Assembly: GCA_016709665.1 (NCBI GenBank)
Contig: JADJMI010000026.1
Coordinates: forward strand, 1-64,000
Length of the DNA: 64,000 nt
Reading direction: 5' to 3'
From: Betaproteobacteria bacterium
Lineage (GTDB): Bacteria; Pseudomonadota; Gammaproteobacteria; Burkholderiales; Usitatibacteraceae
Of this stretch, positions 25,771 through 35,773 are shown in pieces. The notes beneath the pieces are model-generated. The model searched no databases. It had not been told where the DNA came from and saw only the letters and a list, made by a program, of their open reading frames with translations. Both the position numbers and the translations under genes were made by a program. Every line of letters begins with the position of its first letter. Within the stretch, counting starts at the first letter, position 1.

Positions 25771-27228
25771 CTAGAACTGCGGCAGGCTGAAGGTCTTGAG
25801 GTTAGTGTAGCCCTTCATCGTCTCCTGCACGCCTTCCTTGTGCCCCAGGCCCGAGTCCTTGATGCCGCCGAAGGGCGTGAGCTCGATGCGGTAGCCGGGC
25901 ACCTCGCGCACGTTGACCGAGCCCACGTTCAGCTCCGCGATGAAGCGCGCGATGTAGTCCAGGCGGTTGGTGAAGACGCCCGAGGAAAGGCCGTAGGCCG
26001 TGCCGTTCGACAGGGCGATGGCCTCGTCGATGCCGGAGAAGCGGATCACCGGCGAGACCGGGCCGAAGGTCTCCTGCTTCACCACGGTCATGCCCGGGGT
26101 CACGCGGTCGAGCAGGGTGGGGGAGTAGAGGGCGCCGGTGCGCTGGTTGCCGTGCAGCAGCCGGGCGCCCTGCGCCACGGCCTCGTCGACGCGGGCCTCG
26201 AAGAGCTTCGCGGCCTCCTCGTCGATGACCGTGCCCATCTCCATCGCCGGGTCCGCGGGGTCGCCGTAGGTCCAGGCGCGCGTCTTCTCCAGGAGGATCT
26301 CGACGAAGCGGTCGGCCACCTTCTCGTGCACGAGCATGCGCTTCACGGCCGTGCAGCGCTGGCCGCTGTTCTTGTAGGAGCCCTGGGCGGCGAGCGAGGC
26401 GGCCTCCTCGACGTCGGCGTCCTCCATCACGATGACCGGGTCGTTGCCGCCCAGCTCGAGGACGGTGCGGCGGTAGCCGGCCTTCTGGGCGATGTACTTG
26501 CCGATGGAGACGCCGCCCGTGAAGGTGACGACCTCCACGTGCTCGTTGGCGATGAGCTCGTCGGCGATCTCGCGCGGGTCGCCCGTCACCACCTGCAGCA
26601 TCTCCGGCGGCAGGCCGGCCTCGTAGAGCAGGTCGGCGAAGTAGATCGCGGACAGGGGCGTCTTCTCCGTGGGCTTGAGCACCATGCGGTTGTTGGTTGC
26701 CACCGACGGCGCCACCTTGTGCGCCACCTGGTTCATCGGGTGGTTGAAGGGGGTGATGGCGGAGATGACGCCCATGAGCGGGTCGCGGCGCGTGAACACG
26801 CGGCGGTTCTTGCCGTGCGGCGTGAGATCGCAGGAGAACGACTGGCCGTCGTCCTTGAGCGCCTCCATGCCGGAGAAGGTGAGCACGTCGCACACGCGGC
26901 CGATCTCGTAGACCGAGTCCTTCCTGCAAAGCCCCGACTCGCGCGTGATGAGGTCGGACGCCTCGTCCACGCGGGTGCGAAGGAGCGCGGCGGCCTTGAG
27001 CAGCAGCGAGGAGCGCTCGTAGCGCGTGAGCTTCGAGCGGTACGGGCGCGCGATGGCGAAGGCGCGGCGCACGTCCTCGACGGTGGCCTTGGGCACGGTG
27101 CCCACGACCTCGCCGGTGAAGGGGTTGCGGACCTCGATCACGCGGTCGCGCATCACGCGCTCGCCGCCGATGCGAAGTCCTTCGGCGCGGAAGGTGGGGC
27201 TCTGGGGGGGCTTGGCGACTGCGTTCAT
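25771..27228 (-). CDS. phnY: Phosphonoacetaldehyde dehydrogenase PhnY
   Basis: This 485-residue aldehyde dehydrogenase has the catalytic cysteine in NSGQRCTAVKR and the base glutamate in ELGGNDPVIV, with an unusually conserved N-terminal IGGERV and DVLTFSGMEALKDDG of the phosphonate-linked group. It oxidises phosphonoacetaldehyde to phosphonoacetate with NAD. PhnW (40506) would supply the aldehyde and PhnA (30847) would cleave the product, so the full route from 2-aminoethylphosphonate to acetate and phosphate is encoded within 16 kb. The start ATG 27228 overlaps the stop of phnR (ATGA). A longer frame upstream lies inside phnR and is not the gene. Confidence 0.9.
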   Translation of the reverse strand: MNAVAKPPQSPTFRAEGLRIGGERVMRDRVIEVRNPFTGEVVGTVPKATVEDVRRAFAIARPYRSKLTRYERSSLLLKAAALLRTRVDEASDLITRESGLCRKDSVYEIGRVCDVLTFSGMEALKDDGQSFSCDLTPHGKNRRVFTRRDPLMGVISAITPFNHPMNQVAHKVAPSVATNNRMVLKPTEKTPLSAIYFADLLYEAGLPPEMLQVVTGDPREIADELIANEHVEVVTFTGGVSIGKYIAQKAGYRRTVLELGGNDPVIVMEDADVEEAASLAAQGSYKNSGQRCTAVKRMLVHEKVADRFVEILLEKTRAWTYGDPADPAMEMGTVIDEEAAKLFEARVDEAVAQGARLLHGNQRTGALYSPTLLDRVTPGMTVVKQETFGPVSPVIRFSGIDEAIALSNGTAYGLSSGVFTNRLDYIARFIAELNVGSVNVREVPGYRIELTPFGGIKDSGLGHKEGVQETMKGYTNLKTFSLPQF

Positions 27229-27962
27229 GGCGTGGTCTCCCGGACGAGGGCCGGCGGTGGCAGGGTTTCGTCGCGCTCGAGTGCCTCGTGCAGGCGCGAG
27301 CGGCTCTTCACGGCGTGCTGGTACAGGCATTCGCCCGCGCGCACGCCATCGCGCGAGGCCACGGCGTCCACGATGTCGGCGTGCTGCCGGGTGGACGTGT
27401 GGAAGGAATCGGCGCCGCGCTCGAGCGTCTGGCGCCGGTAGAGGTGCAGTTCGTTGATGAGGCGGCGGTAGGCCGCGAGCAGCGTGCCGTTGCCCGCGAT
27501 CTGCGCGAGCCGGTCGTGGAAGCGGATGTTGAGCGGGTAATAGGCGTTCACGTCCTTCGCCTTGCCCGCGACGCGCATCTCGGCGACCAGGGTGCGCAGT
27601 TCGGCGAGGTCCGCCGGGGTGGCGCGCTCGGCGGCCAGGCGGCCGATGAGCTCGTCGAGGCCCGCGCGCACCTCGTAGATCTCGTCGGCTTCCTGGAGCG
27701 AGATCTTGCGCACGAACACGCCCCGGTTCTTCTCGGTGACGACGAGCCCGGCCTGCTCGAGGGCGCGGAAGGTCTCGCGAACCGGCCCGCGGGAGACGTT
27801 GAGCTCCGTGGCGACGTCCTGCTCGACGAGCTTGTCGCCGGGCAGGATGCCGCCCGCGAGAATTCGCCGCTCGAGCTCCTGCTGCACGAGCGAGGTGAGC
27901 GACTGGCTGCGGAGCAGCTCGATGGCGGAATGGGGGCCGGCGGGTGCGGCGGCTTTCGTCAT
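27225..27962 (-). CDS. phnR: GntR/FCD-family regulator of phosphonate use (PhnR-like)
   Basis: This 245-residue regulator has an N-terminal winged helix-turn-helix (ELERRILAGGILPGDKLVEQ, then NVSRGPVRETFRALEQAGLV) and a C-terminal FCD ligand domain (about 110-235, RFHDRLAQIAGN with a metal-site histidine). The FadR-type group includes the phosphonate-utilisation regulators described in Burkholderia. Start ATG 27962 was chosen because the upstream in-frame extension runs through the promoter/operator. It probably represses both itself with the leftward operon and phnC with the rightward one, by binding the palindrome at 28025-28046. A phosphonate or pathway intermediate would be the inducer. 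Confidence 0.8.
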   Translation of the reverse strand: MTKAAAPAGPHSAIELLRSQSLTSLVQQELERRILAGGILPGDKLVEQDVATELNVSRGPVRETFRALEQAGLVVTEKNRGVFVRKISLQEADEIYEVRAGLDELIGRLAAERATPADLAELRTLVAEMRVAGKAKDVNAYYPLNIRFHDRLAQIAGNGTLLAAYRRLINELHLYRRQTLERGADSFHTSTRQHADIVDAVASRDGVRAGECLYQHAVKSRSRLHEALERDETLPPPALVRETTP

Positions 27963-28002
27963 GTCTTCGGGGTCTTTGGCATCCCGGCAGCGGACGCCAC
28001 GC

Positions 28003-28057
28003 TTGACATTAGAATGCCTTGCTTTGTAGATTGTCAACAATCTGCAACATACAAAGC
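28003..28057. promoter_or_regulatory. Divergent phnR/phnC promoters with GntR operator
   Basis: Rightward: TTGACA (28003-28008), 18-base spacer, TAGATT (28027-28032). Leftward: TTGACA (28037-28032), 18-base spacer, TCTAAT (28013-28008). Both overlap a palindrome at 28025-28046 whose core is AGATTGT-CA-ACAATCT (exact 7-bp arms) and whose outer bases match at all but one pair. A second inverted pair, GCTTTGTA (28021-28028) with TACAAAGC (28050-28057), encloses it. The AT-rich, symmetric DNA stands out in this GC-rich window and is well suited to block both promoters when PhnR is bound. Confidence 0.7.
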
Positions 28058-28117
28058 CTACGCTGGCGGCATGACAGATCCGTGTCAAAGCCGCCACGAA
28101 AGAGGAGAGCCGTCCCG

Positions 28118-28975
<858 letters not shown>

Positions 28976-29048
28976 CCCCCTTCACCGCAGCACCCACAAG
29001 AACCCGAGGCGCAATCCGAGCGCATCACCCCCAGGAGGAGAACGACCC

Positions 29049-30011
29049 ATGAAGAACACGTTCCAACGCGCGCTCGCCGGCCTCGCCGCGACGCTCTTCG
29101 CCGCCGGCGCCCTCGCGCAGGAGATCAACTTCGGCATCATCTCGACCGACAAGAGCGCGGCCATCAAGTCGCTCTGGGACCCGTTCATCGACGACATGCA
29201 GAAGCAGACCGGCCTCAAGGTGAACGCGTTCTTCTCGACCGACTACACCGGCATCATCGAGGCCCAGCGCTTCAACAAGGTGCAGGTGGCCTGGTACGGC
29301 AACAAGAGCGCCATCGAGGCGGTCGACCGCGCCAACGGCGAGGTGTTCGCGCAGTTCATCGACCTGCACGGCACGCCCGGCTACTACAGCTACGTCATCA
29401 CCCACAAGGACAGCCCGCTCAATTCGCTCGACGACATGTTCAAGCGCGGGAAGGAGCTTTCCTTCGGCTCCGGCGACCCGCAGTCCACCTCCGGCACCCT
29501 CGTGCCGGGCTACTACGTCTTCACGCAGCGCGGCGTCGAGGCCAAGGACGTCTTCAAGGTCGTCCGCCCCGCCTCCCATGGCGTGAACCTGCTCGCGGTG
29601 CTCAACAAGCAGGTCGACGTCGCCACCAACAACAGCGAGGAGCTCGACAAGCTCAAGCTGAAGGACCCGGCCAAGCGCGAGCTGGTGAAGATCCTCTGGA
29701 CCTCGCCCCTCATCCCGCGCGACCCGCTCGTGTGGCGCAAGGACCTCCCGGACGCCTCCAAGAAGAAGCTCAAGGACTTCATCCTGGGCTACGGCAAGGA
29801 CCAACGCGAGAAGGACATCCTCAAGGGCATGCAGGGCATCGCGGGCTTTCGCGCCTCCACGGACGCGCAGCTGATCCCCATCCGCCAGCTCGAGCTCGCG
29901 AAGGACCGCGCCAAGGTCGGCGGCGACACCACGCTCAACGCCGCCGAGAAGGCCGCCAAGCTCAAGGCCATCGACGCGAAGCTCGCCGAGCTCGCCAAGC
30001 AGGCGAAGTAG
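29049..30011 (+). CDS. phnD: Phosphonate-binding periplasmic protein PhnD
   Basis: This 320-residue protein has a signal peptide (MKNTFQRALAGLAATLFAAG, cut near ALAQ) and a PhnD-type mature domain: NFGIISTDKSAAIKSLWDPF, then STDYTGIIEAQRFNKVQVAW and GDPQSTSGTLVPGYY. The TSG region forms part of the phosphonate pocket in E. coli PhnD. The C-terminus ends in a lysine/alanine helix. PhnE follows immediately (stop TAG then GTG). PhnD proteins vary in preference; with PhnW present, 2-aminoethylphosphonate is a probable ligand. Confidence 0.95.
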   Translation: MKNTFQRALAGLAATLFAAGALAQEINFGIISTDKSAAIKSLWDPFIDDMQKQTGLKVNAFFSTDYTGIIEAQRFNKVQVAWYGNKSAIEAVDRANGEVFAQFIDLHGTPGYYSYVITHKDSPLNSLDDMFKRGKELSFGSGDPQSTSGTLVPGYYVFTQRGVEAKDVFKVVRPASHGVNLLAVLNKQVDVATNNSEELDKLKLKDPAKRELVKILWTSPLIPRDPLVWRKDLPDASKKKLKDFILGYGKDQREKDILKGMQGIAGFRASTDAQLIPIRQLELAKDRAKVGGDTTLNAAEKAAKLKAIDAKLAELAKQAK

Positions 30012-30818
30012 GTGGCGCACGCGGTCCCGATCCCGCCGGGGGCGCTCGAGCCCCCGGGCGCGGGCAAGCGCACGCTCGCGCAGGCGTTCGGCTGGGCCGT
30101 GTTCGTCCTGATCCTCGCGTGGGCCTGGAAGGGCGCCGACGTGCGCCCGATGGACCTCGTGAAGGACTCGGGCAACATGGCCCAGTTCCTCACCGAGTTC
30201 TTCCCGCCGGACTTCCGGGAGTGGAGGAGCTACCTGCGCGAGATGGTCGTGACGGTGCACATCGCCGTCTGGGGCACGGTGCTCGCCATCGTGTGCGCGG
30301 TGCCCTTCGGCCTGCTGTCGTCGTCGAACATCGTGCCGTGGTGGGTCTACCAGCCGGTGCGCCGCCTGATGGACGCTGCGCGCGCCATCAACGAGATGGT
30401 GTTCGCCATGCTGTTTGTCGTGGCGGTGGGCCTGGGGCCGTTCGCCGGCGTGCTGGCCCTGTGGATCCACACCACGGGCACGCTCGCCAAGCTGTTCTCG
30501 GAGGCCGTGGAGGCCATCGACCCGCGCCCCGTCGAGGGCGTGCGCGCCACCGGCGCCTCGGCGCTCGAGGAGGTCTTCTACGGCGTCATCCCGCAGGTGA
30601 TGCCCCTGTGGATCTCGTATTCGCTCTACCGCTTCGAGTCGAACGTGCGCTCGGCGTCGGTGGTGGGGATGGTCGGCGCCGGCGGCATCGGCGTGATCCT
30701 CTACGAGGTGATCCGCGGCTTCGAATACGCGCAGACCTGCGCCGTCATGCTGATCATCATCACCTTCGTGAGCACGATCGACATCGTCTCCTCGCGCATC
30801 CGCAAGCAGTTCATCTAG
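30012..30818 (+). CDS. phnE: Phosphonate ABC transporter permease PhnE
   Basis: This 268-residue permease starts with GTG directly after the phnD stop. It shows the PhnE pattern with about five or six spans, VTVHIAVWGTVLAIVCAVPF in the first pair, and an EAA loop reading GVRATGASALEEVFYGVIPQ. The final helices contain SVVGMVGAGGIGVILYEVIR, common to PhnE proteins. It forms the membrane channel for PhnD-delivered phosphonates. Confidence 0.95.
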   Translation: MAHAVPIPPGALEPPGAGKRTLAQAFGWAVFVLILAWAWKGADVRPMDLVKDSGNMAQFLTEFFPPDFREWRSYLREMVVTVHIAVWGTVLAIVCAVPFGLLSSSNIVPWWVYQPVRRLMDAARAINEMVFAMLFVVAVGLGPFAGVLALWIHTTGTLAKLFSEAVEAIDPRPVEGVRATGASALEEVFYGVIPQVMPLWISYSLYRFESNVRSASVVGMVGAGGIGVILYEVIRGFEYAQTCAVMLIIITFVSTIDIVSSRIRKQFI

Positions 30819-30846
30819 GTCCGAAGCCTTCCACAGGAGTCACCGC

Positions 30847-32118
30847 ATGTCCGCCCCGAGAGCGCCCGTCACCGTCAACGGCGTCACCTATCGCTGGCCC
30901 GACCGGCCGCTCGCCATCGTCATCATCGACGGCGGCGATCCCGCCTACCTGCAGCAGTTCCTGAAGGAGGGCGCCATCCCGAACATCGCGAAGTTCATGC
31001 AGGAGGGCTTCGCGGTCGTCGCCGACGGCACCGTCCCTTCCTTCACCTGCCCCAACAACATGTCGATCGTGACGGGCACGCCGGCCTCGAAGCACGGCAT
31101 CTCCGGCAACTACTACCTCGACGTCAAGACGGGCGAGGCGGTCGTGATGACCGGCCCGGAACTGCTGCGTGGCGACACCGTGCTCAAGGGCTTCGCCGAC
31201 GCCGGCGCCCGGGTGGTGGCGATCACGGCCAAGGACAAGCTGAGGAAGCAGCTCGGCAAGGGCCTCGACGTCTCGAAGGGCAACGTGTGCTTCTCCTCCG
31301 AGAAGGCCGGCACGACGACGATGGCCGAGCACGGCATCGACAACGCGCTCGCCTTCGTCGGCCAGCCGCAGCCGGACATGTATTCGATGGAGCTCTCGCT
31401 CTTCGTGCTGGACGCCGGCATCAAGCTGCTGGAGGCCGGGCACCGCGACATCCTTTTCCTTTCCCTCACGGACTACGTCCAGCACAAGTACGCGCCGGAC
31501 GAATCGGAGGCCCGCCGTTTCTACCAGCTGCTCGACGAGCGCTTCGGGCGGCTCGCCGCGCTGGGCGCCACGGTGGCGCTCACGGCGGACCACGGCATGA
31601 ACGACAAGTCGAACGCCGAGGGCAAGCCCAACGTCATCTGGCTGCAGGACATCCTCGACGCGAAGTTCGGGGCGGGCCAGGTGAAGGTGATCTGCCCGAT
31701 CACGGACGCGTTCGTCGCGCACCACGGCGCCCTCGGCGGCTTCGTGCGCGTATGGATCACGGGCGGCGCCGGGAAGGTGACGCCCGAGCAGGTGATGGCG
31801 GTGATCCGCCCGATCCCCGGCGTCGAGTCCGTCCTGGGCAAGCTCGAGGCGTGCCGCGTGCACGACCTGCCGGAGGACCGCGAGGCGGATGTCGTCATCA
31901 TCTCCACCCACGACGTGTGCATCGGCGCCTCGGAGAGGGACCACGACCTGAAGGGCCTGGAGGGGCACCGCCTGCGCACGCACGGCGGCGTGTCGGAGGC
32001 CAAGGTCCCCTTCATCGTGAACCGGCCGATGAATCCCGACTACCGCCTGAAGGGCGGCTCGCGCGTCCTCAAGAGCTACCAGCTGTTCGAGTTCGCCCTC
32101 AACGGCCCGGCGGCCTGA
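30847..32118 (+). CDS. phnA: Phosphonoacetate hydrolase PhnA
   Basis: This 423-residue enzyme is of the alkaline-phosphatase superfamily and matches the phosphonoacetate hydrolase group. IIDGGD supplies the first metal ligand, VPSFTCPNNMSIVTG contains the nucleophile threonine, and TDYVQHKYAP, TADHGM and RTHGGV hold the remaining zinc ligands. It cleaves the carbon-phosphorus bond of phosphonoacetate to acetate and phosphate. Unlike C-P lyase it does not depend on phosphate starvation in known systems, in line with control by a substrate-responding PhnR. It is 28 bases after phnE and ends two bases before the next gene. Confidence 0.95.
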   Translation: MSAPRAPVTVNGVTYRWPDRPLAIVIIDGGDPAYLQQFLKEGAIPNIAKFMQEGFAVVADGTVPSFTCPNNMSIVTGTPASKHGISGNYYLDVKTGEAVVMTGPELLRGDTVLKGFADAGARVVAITAKDKLRKQLGKGLDVSKGNVCFSSEKAGTTTMAEHGIDNALAFVGQPQPDMYSMELSLFVLDAGIKLLEAGHRDILFLSLTDYVQHKYAPDESEARRFYQLLDERFGRLAALGATVALTADHGMNDKSNAEGKPNVIWLQDILDAKFGAGQVKVICPITDAFVAHHGALGGFVRVWITGGAGKVTPEQVMAVIRPIPGVESVLGKLEACRVHDLPEDREADVVIISTHDVCIGASERDHDLKGLEGHRLRTHGGVSEAKVPFIVNRPMNPDYRLKGGSRVLKSYQLFEFALNGPAA

Positions 32119-32120
32119 CC

Positions 32121-33227
32121 ATGGGCATCGCCGCCGACCTGCAGGGCCGCCTCGCGATCTACGACGCGCCCAACAAGCCCTTCGAGATCCGCCTCTTCCC
32201 GGTGCGCGCGCCGAGGGCGGACGAGGTCCTGGTGAAGATCCGGATGTCGACGATCTGCCGCTCGGACATCCATTCCTACCTCGGGCACCGGCCGAACCCG
32301 TGCCCGGGCGTGCTGGGCCACGAGATCATCGGCGACATCCTCGAGCTGGGCGCGAACATCACGCACGACATGCGCGGGGACGCGCTCGCGGTGGGCGATC
32401 GCATCACCTGGAGCGAGTACTTCATCCCCGGCAACAACTACTTCACCGAGGTCCTCGACCTGCCGCAGAAGTCCCCCGGCGTCGACAAGTACGGTCACAT
32501 GGCCGTCACCACCGAGCCGTACCATCACGGCGGCTTCGGTGAATACTGTTACGTGCTCCCGCGTTCCTGGATCCTCAAGCTCCCCGCGGACCTGACGGAC
32601 GAGGAGGCCACGCCGGTCAACTGCGGCGTGGCGACCATGGTCTCGGTCACGGAGCAGGCGGAGGTGAAGCTGGGCGAGACGGTCGTCGTCTTCGGACTGG
32701 GCCTGCTGGGCCTCTACGGCGCGGCCCTCGCGAAGGGTCGCGGTGCGCGGCTCGTGATCGGCCTGGACAACGTCGCCTCGCGGCGCGAACTGGGCCGGCG
32801 GTTCGGCTGCGACCACGTGTTCGATCCGGCGTCGATGCCCGAGGCGGAGCTCGTGAAGGCCGTGAAGGCCCTGTGCAAGCCGGAAGGCGCGGACGCGGTG
32901 ATCGAGGTGTGCGGCTATCCCGAAGTGGCGATCCCCGGTATGCAAATGCTGCGCACCGGCGGGCGCCTGGTCTTCGGCGGCACCGTGAACCCGGGCTCGA
33001 ACGTCTCGATCGACGCGAACCTGGTCCTGAGGAAGCTCCTCACGATCCGCGGCGTGCACAACTACCACCCGCGGCACCTCATCGAGGCGCTCGATTTCGT
33101 CCACGGCAACCGCGAGCGCTTCCCGTTCCACGCGCTCGTGGACGGCAAGTACGGCCTGGACCAGGTGGGCCAGGCCATGAAGGACGCGGAGGAACGCAAG
33201 GTGCTGCGGGCGGCCATCGTGCCCTGA
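32121..33227 (+). CDS. Phosphonate-associated zinc alcohol dehydrogenase (HpnZ type)
   Basis: This 368-residue protein is a medium-chain zinc dehydrogenase. CRSDIHSYLG and GHEIIGD hold catalytic zinc ligands, and VVVFGLGLLGLYGAALAKG is the NAD site. The long insertion around FIPGNNYFTEVLDLPQK and the overall sequence resemble the TIGR03366 group, which is repeatedly found beside phosphonate genes but has no proven reaction. It might oxidise hydroxyalkyl phosphonates or an alcohol released from a phosphonate ester. It sits between phnA and a dipeptide-type importer gene set. Confidence 0.8.
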   Translation: MGIAADLQGRLAIYDAPNKPFEIRLFPVRAPRADEVLVKIRMSTICRSDIHSYLGHRPNPCPGVLGHEIIGDILELGANITHDMRGDALAVGDRITWSEYFIPGNNYFTEVLDLPQKSPGVDKYGHMAVTTEPYHHGGFGEYCYVLPRSWILKLPADLTDEEATPVNCGVATMVSVTEQAEVKLGETVVVFGLGLLGLYGAALAKGRGARLVIGLDNVASRRELGRRFGCDHVFDPASMPEAELVKAVKALCKPEGADAVIEVCGYPEVAIPGMQMLRTGGRLVFGGTVNPGSNVSIDANLVLRKLLTIRGVHNYHPRHLIEALDFVHGNRERFPFHALVDGKYGLDQVGQAMKDAEERKVLRAAIVP

Positions 33228-33276
33228 CGGCCTCGCGCTTCCCGCGTGGGCAACGTACCCCGGAGGAGAAACCCGC

Positions 33277-34806
33277 ATGAACCGACGTGAAATGATCGCC
33301 GCCGTCGGCGCGGCGCTGGCCGGCCTCGCCGCGCCCGAGGCGCTCGCGCAGCCCAAGCCGAAGCGGGGCGGAAAGTTCGTCTACACGAATCTCTATCCCA
33401 ACAACCGGATGGGCGACGCGAAGAACGGGCGCCACCCGTACCACCTCCTCGACATCAACACGCGCAGCGCCTTCAACGGGCTCGCCTTCGTGAACGACCG
33501 CCTCCAGGTCGAGCCGGAGCTCGCGACCGCCTGGACGCCGTCGGCCGACCTCAAGGCCTGGGACATCCAGCTGCGCGAGGGCGTCGTGTTCCACAACGGC
33601 CGCGACATGACCGCCGACGACGTGATCGCGTCCTTCGCTTTCCACCAGGCGCGCACGTCGTTCGCCCGGCAGATCGCGAAGGTGGAGAAGACCGGGACGC
33701 ACAAGGTGCGCATGCACCTGGCCAAGCCCAACAGCGAGTTCCCGTTCATCCTCGGCGAGTACCAGCTGATGATCATGCCGGCCGCGCCCCTCGAGACCAT
33801 CGGTCTCGACGGTATCGGCACGGGCCCGTTCCGCATCGTCGACCTCGACCCCAAGCGGCGCCTGGTCATGGAAAGGAACGAGCGCTACTGGCGCAAGGGC
33901 CTGCCCCACGTGGACCGCCTCGAGGTCGCGAGCTCCCCGGGCCGCATGGAGAGCGCCCTCAACGGCTTCCGCGGCGGGCAGTTCGACGCGGTGCTGGGCG
34001 TCGACCCGGGCATCCTGCCGGAGCTGGACCGCATCCCCGGGACGGTGGTCAGCACCGCGCTCTCGGGCGACCAGGCGCTCATGATCCTGCCCAAGCACGA
34101 GGGCTCGGTCTTCGCCGACAAGCGCATCCGCCAGGCGCTCGCGCTCGCGATCGACCGCGAGAAGATCGTGCGCATCGTGTACGGGACGAAGACGGGCTGG
34201 GTCGGCAACGATTCGCACCTGACCCCGTCGAACCCGGAGTTCCTGCCGGTCACCTTCAAGCGCGACGTCGCGAAGGCGAAGCGGCTGCTGGCCGAGGCGG
34301 GCCATCCGAACGGCATCACCCTGCCCACGTTCTACTTCACGGCTTCGTGGCCCGAGGTCCCGCGCGTCTTCCAGGTGCTCGCGCAGTCGGTGAAGGAGGC
34401 GGGCATCACGCTGCCCATCGAGCAGCGCCCCTCGGACGGCTACCGCGACTGGCGCGTGGAGGACAAGGCCAGGACGCGCAAGCACCGGTTCGCCTACGGG
34501 CCCGCCGGCGTGAGGAACCCCGGCGTGAGCCTCTACCGCATGCGGCCGGACAACAACGAAAGCGGCTACTGGAGCGGGGCGGCCTGCGAGAAGTACATGA
34601 AGCTCTACGACGAGGCCGTCGTGGAGCCCGATCCCGTCAAGCGCAAGTTCCTCTACGTGCAGATGCAGCAGATCCTCGCCGACGAGGTGCCGGCCATCCA
34701 CCCGGCGGGCCGGCGCAACATGCTCATCCACAAGTCGAACGTGCACGGACTCGAGAACCACTCGCAGTTCTGGTCCATCCGCTTCGACGAGGTGTGGAAG
34801 GCCTGA
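33277..34806 (+). CDS. Family 5 (dipeptide/oligopeptide-type) ABC binding protein
   Basis: This 509-residue protein begins with a possible twin-arginine signal (MNRREMIAAVGAALAGLAAP, cut near ALAQ). The mature domain is SBP_bac_5: RGGKFVYTNLYPNNRMG, then LREGVVFHNGRDMTADDVIA and the family motif LALAIDREKIVRIVYG. The family binds peptides, opines, nickel, glycosides and other amphiphilic ligands. In a phosphonate operon followed by two phosphoesterases, a phosphonate ester or glycero-phospho compound is a fair guess, but sequence alone does not show it. GGAGGA at 33261-33266 is the ribosome site. Confidence 0.85.
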   Translation: MNRREMIAAVGAALAGLAAPEALAQPKPKRGGKFVYTNLYPNNRMGDAKNGRHPYHLLDINTRSAFNGLAFVNDRLQVEPELATAWTPSADLKAWDIQLREGVVFHNGRDMTADDVIASFAFHQARTSFARQIAKVEKTGTHKVRMHLAKPNSEFPFILGEYQLMIMPAAPLETIGLDGIGTGPFRIVDLDPKRRLVMERNERYWRKGLPHVDRLEVASSPGRMESALNGFRGGQFDAVLGVDPGILPELDRIPGTVVSTALSGDQALMILPKHEGSVFADKRIRQALALAIDREKIVRIVYGTKTGWVGNDSHLTPSNPEFLPVTFKRDVAKAKRLLAEAGHPNGITLPTFYFTASWPEVPRVFQVLAQSVKEAGITLPIEQRPSDGYRDWRVEDKARTRKHRFAYGPAGVRNPGVSLYRMRPDNNESGYWSGAACEKYMKLYDEAVVEPDPVKRKFLYVQMQQILADEVPAIHPAGRRNMLIHKSNVHGLENHSQFWSIRFDEVWKA

Positions 34807-34807
34807 G

Positions 34808-35764
34808 GTGGCCCGCGCGTTCCTGCGCCGGCTCGCGCTCTCGCTCGGCGTCGTCTGGCTGGTGACGGTGCTGGTCTTCGTCTCCACGGAGATCCTGCCG
34901 GGGGACGCGCTGCAGGTGAGCCTCACGGCCGACGAGGCCGCGCAGATGACCGAGGACGACTTCGCCCGCCGGCGCGCGGAACTGGGACTCGACCGCCCCG
35001 CGCCCGCGCGCTACGCGGGCTGGCTCCTCGCGGCGGCGAAAGGCGACTTCGGCACCACCATCATCGGCAAGGCCGACGTCACCGAGGTCATCGCCTACCC
35101 GCTGCGCAACTCGGTGCTGCTCTGCCTCGTCACGGCGCTGGTGGCGATCCCGGCCGCGCTCGCCATCGGCATCGCCGCGGCCTACTGGCGCGGCCGGGCG
35201 CCGGACTTCGCGGCCTCCAGCGGCGCGATCCTCGGCTACTCGATCCCGGAGTTCGCCTCCGGGAATTTTCTCATCCTGTGCTTCGCGATCTGGGTCCCGG
35301 TCTTTCCGGCCGTCATCACCGCGTTCACGAAGGACCCTCCGTCGGTCCTGCTGGGCGCGGCCTTCCTGCCGGTGCTCACCGTGGTGATCGGCTCCATCGC
35401 GCACCTGGTGAGGCTGGTGCGCGCGGGATTCATCGAGGCCCTGAACAGCGACTACGTGGAACGGGCGCGCCTCGCCGGGGCCTCGCGCCTGAGGATCATC
35501 CTGCGCCACGCGCTGCCGGCCTCCGTGATCCCGGCGCTCAACTCCGCGGCGCTCTACGTGGCGGGACTGCTCTCGGGGATCATCGTGGTCGAGAAGGTCT
35601 TCGGCTACCCGGGCCTGGGCCTCGTGCTCATCAACGCGGTGGAGAAGCGCGAGGTCGCGGTCGTGCAGGCGGTCAGCCTCATCGCGGCGGTCATCGTGGT
35701 CGCCATGAACCTGCTCGCGGACGCGGCCGTGATGGCCCTCGATCCCCGGGCGCGCTCGCGATAG
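34808..35764 (+). CDS. DppB/OppB-type ABC permease
   Basis: This 318-residue permease starts with GTG one base after the binding-protein stop. It has an N-terminal span (LALSLGVVWLVTVLVFVSTE) and the typical periplasmic loop with LGLDRPAPARYAGWL, then five spans including the EAA loop ERARLAGASRLRIILRHALP. It pairs with the DppC-type permease nine bases downstream. Substrate is set by the binding protein and is unknown. Confidence 0.9.
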   Translation: MARAFLRRLALSLGVVWLVTVLVFVSTEILPGDALQVSLTADEAAQMTEDDFARRRAELGLDRPAPARYAGWLLAAAKGDFGTTIIGKADVTEVIAYPLRNSVLLCLVTALVAIPAALAIGIAAAYWRGRAPDFAASSGAILGYSIPEFASGNFLILCFAIWVPVFPAVITAFTKDPPSVLLGAAFLPVLTVVIGSIAHLVRLVRAGFIEALNSDYVERARLAGASRLRIILRHALPASVIPALNSAALYVAGLLSGIIVVEKVFGYPGLGLVLINAVEKREVAVVQAVSLIAAVIVVAMNLLADAAVMALDPRARSR

Positions 35765-35773
35765 GGCCCCGGC

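Noticed and set aside
27229..27330. N-terminal extension of PhnY by 34 residues
   Set aside because: It overlaps the phnR coding end in another frame and has no similarity to ALDH N-termini; ATG 27228 gives the ATGA overlap expected of coupled genes.
28019..28117. Longer start for PhnC at 28019 and for PhnR at 28097
   Set aside because: Both would place coding sequence over the divergent promoters and operator. The starts at 28118 and 27962 have the conserved N-termini, and 28118 has a clear ribosome site.
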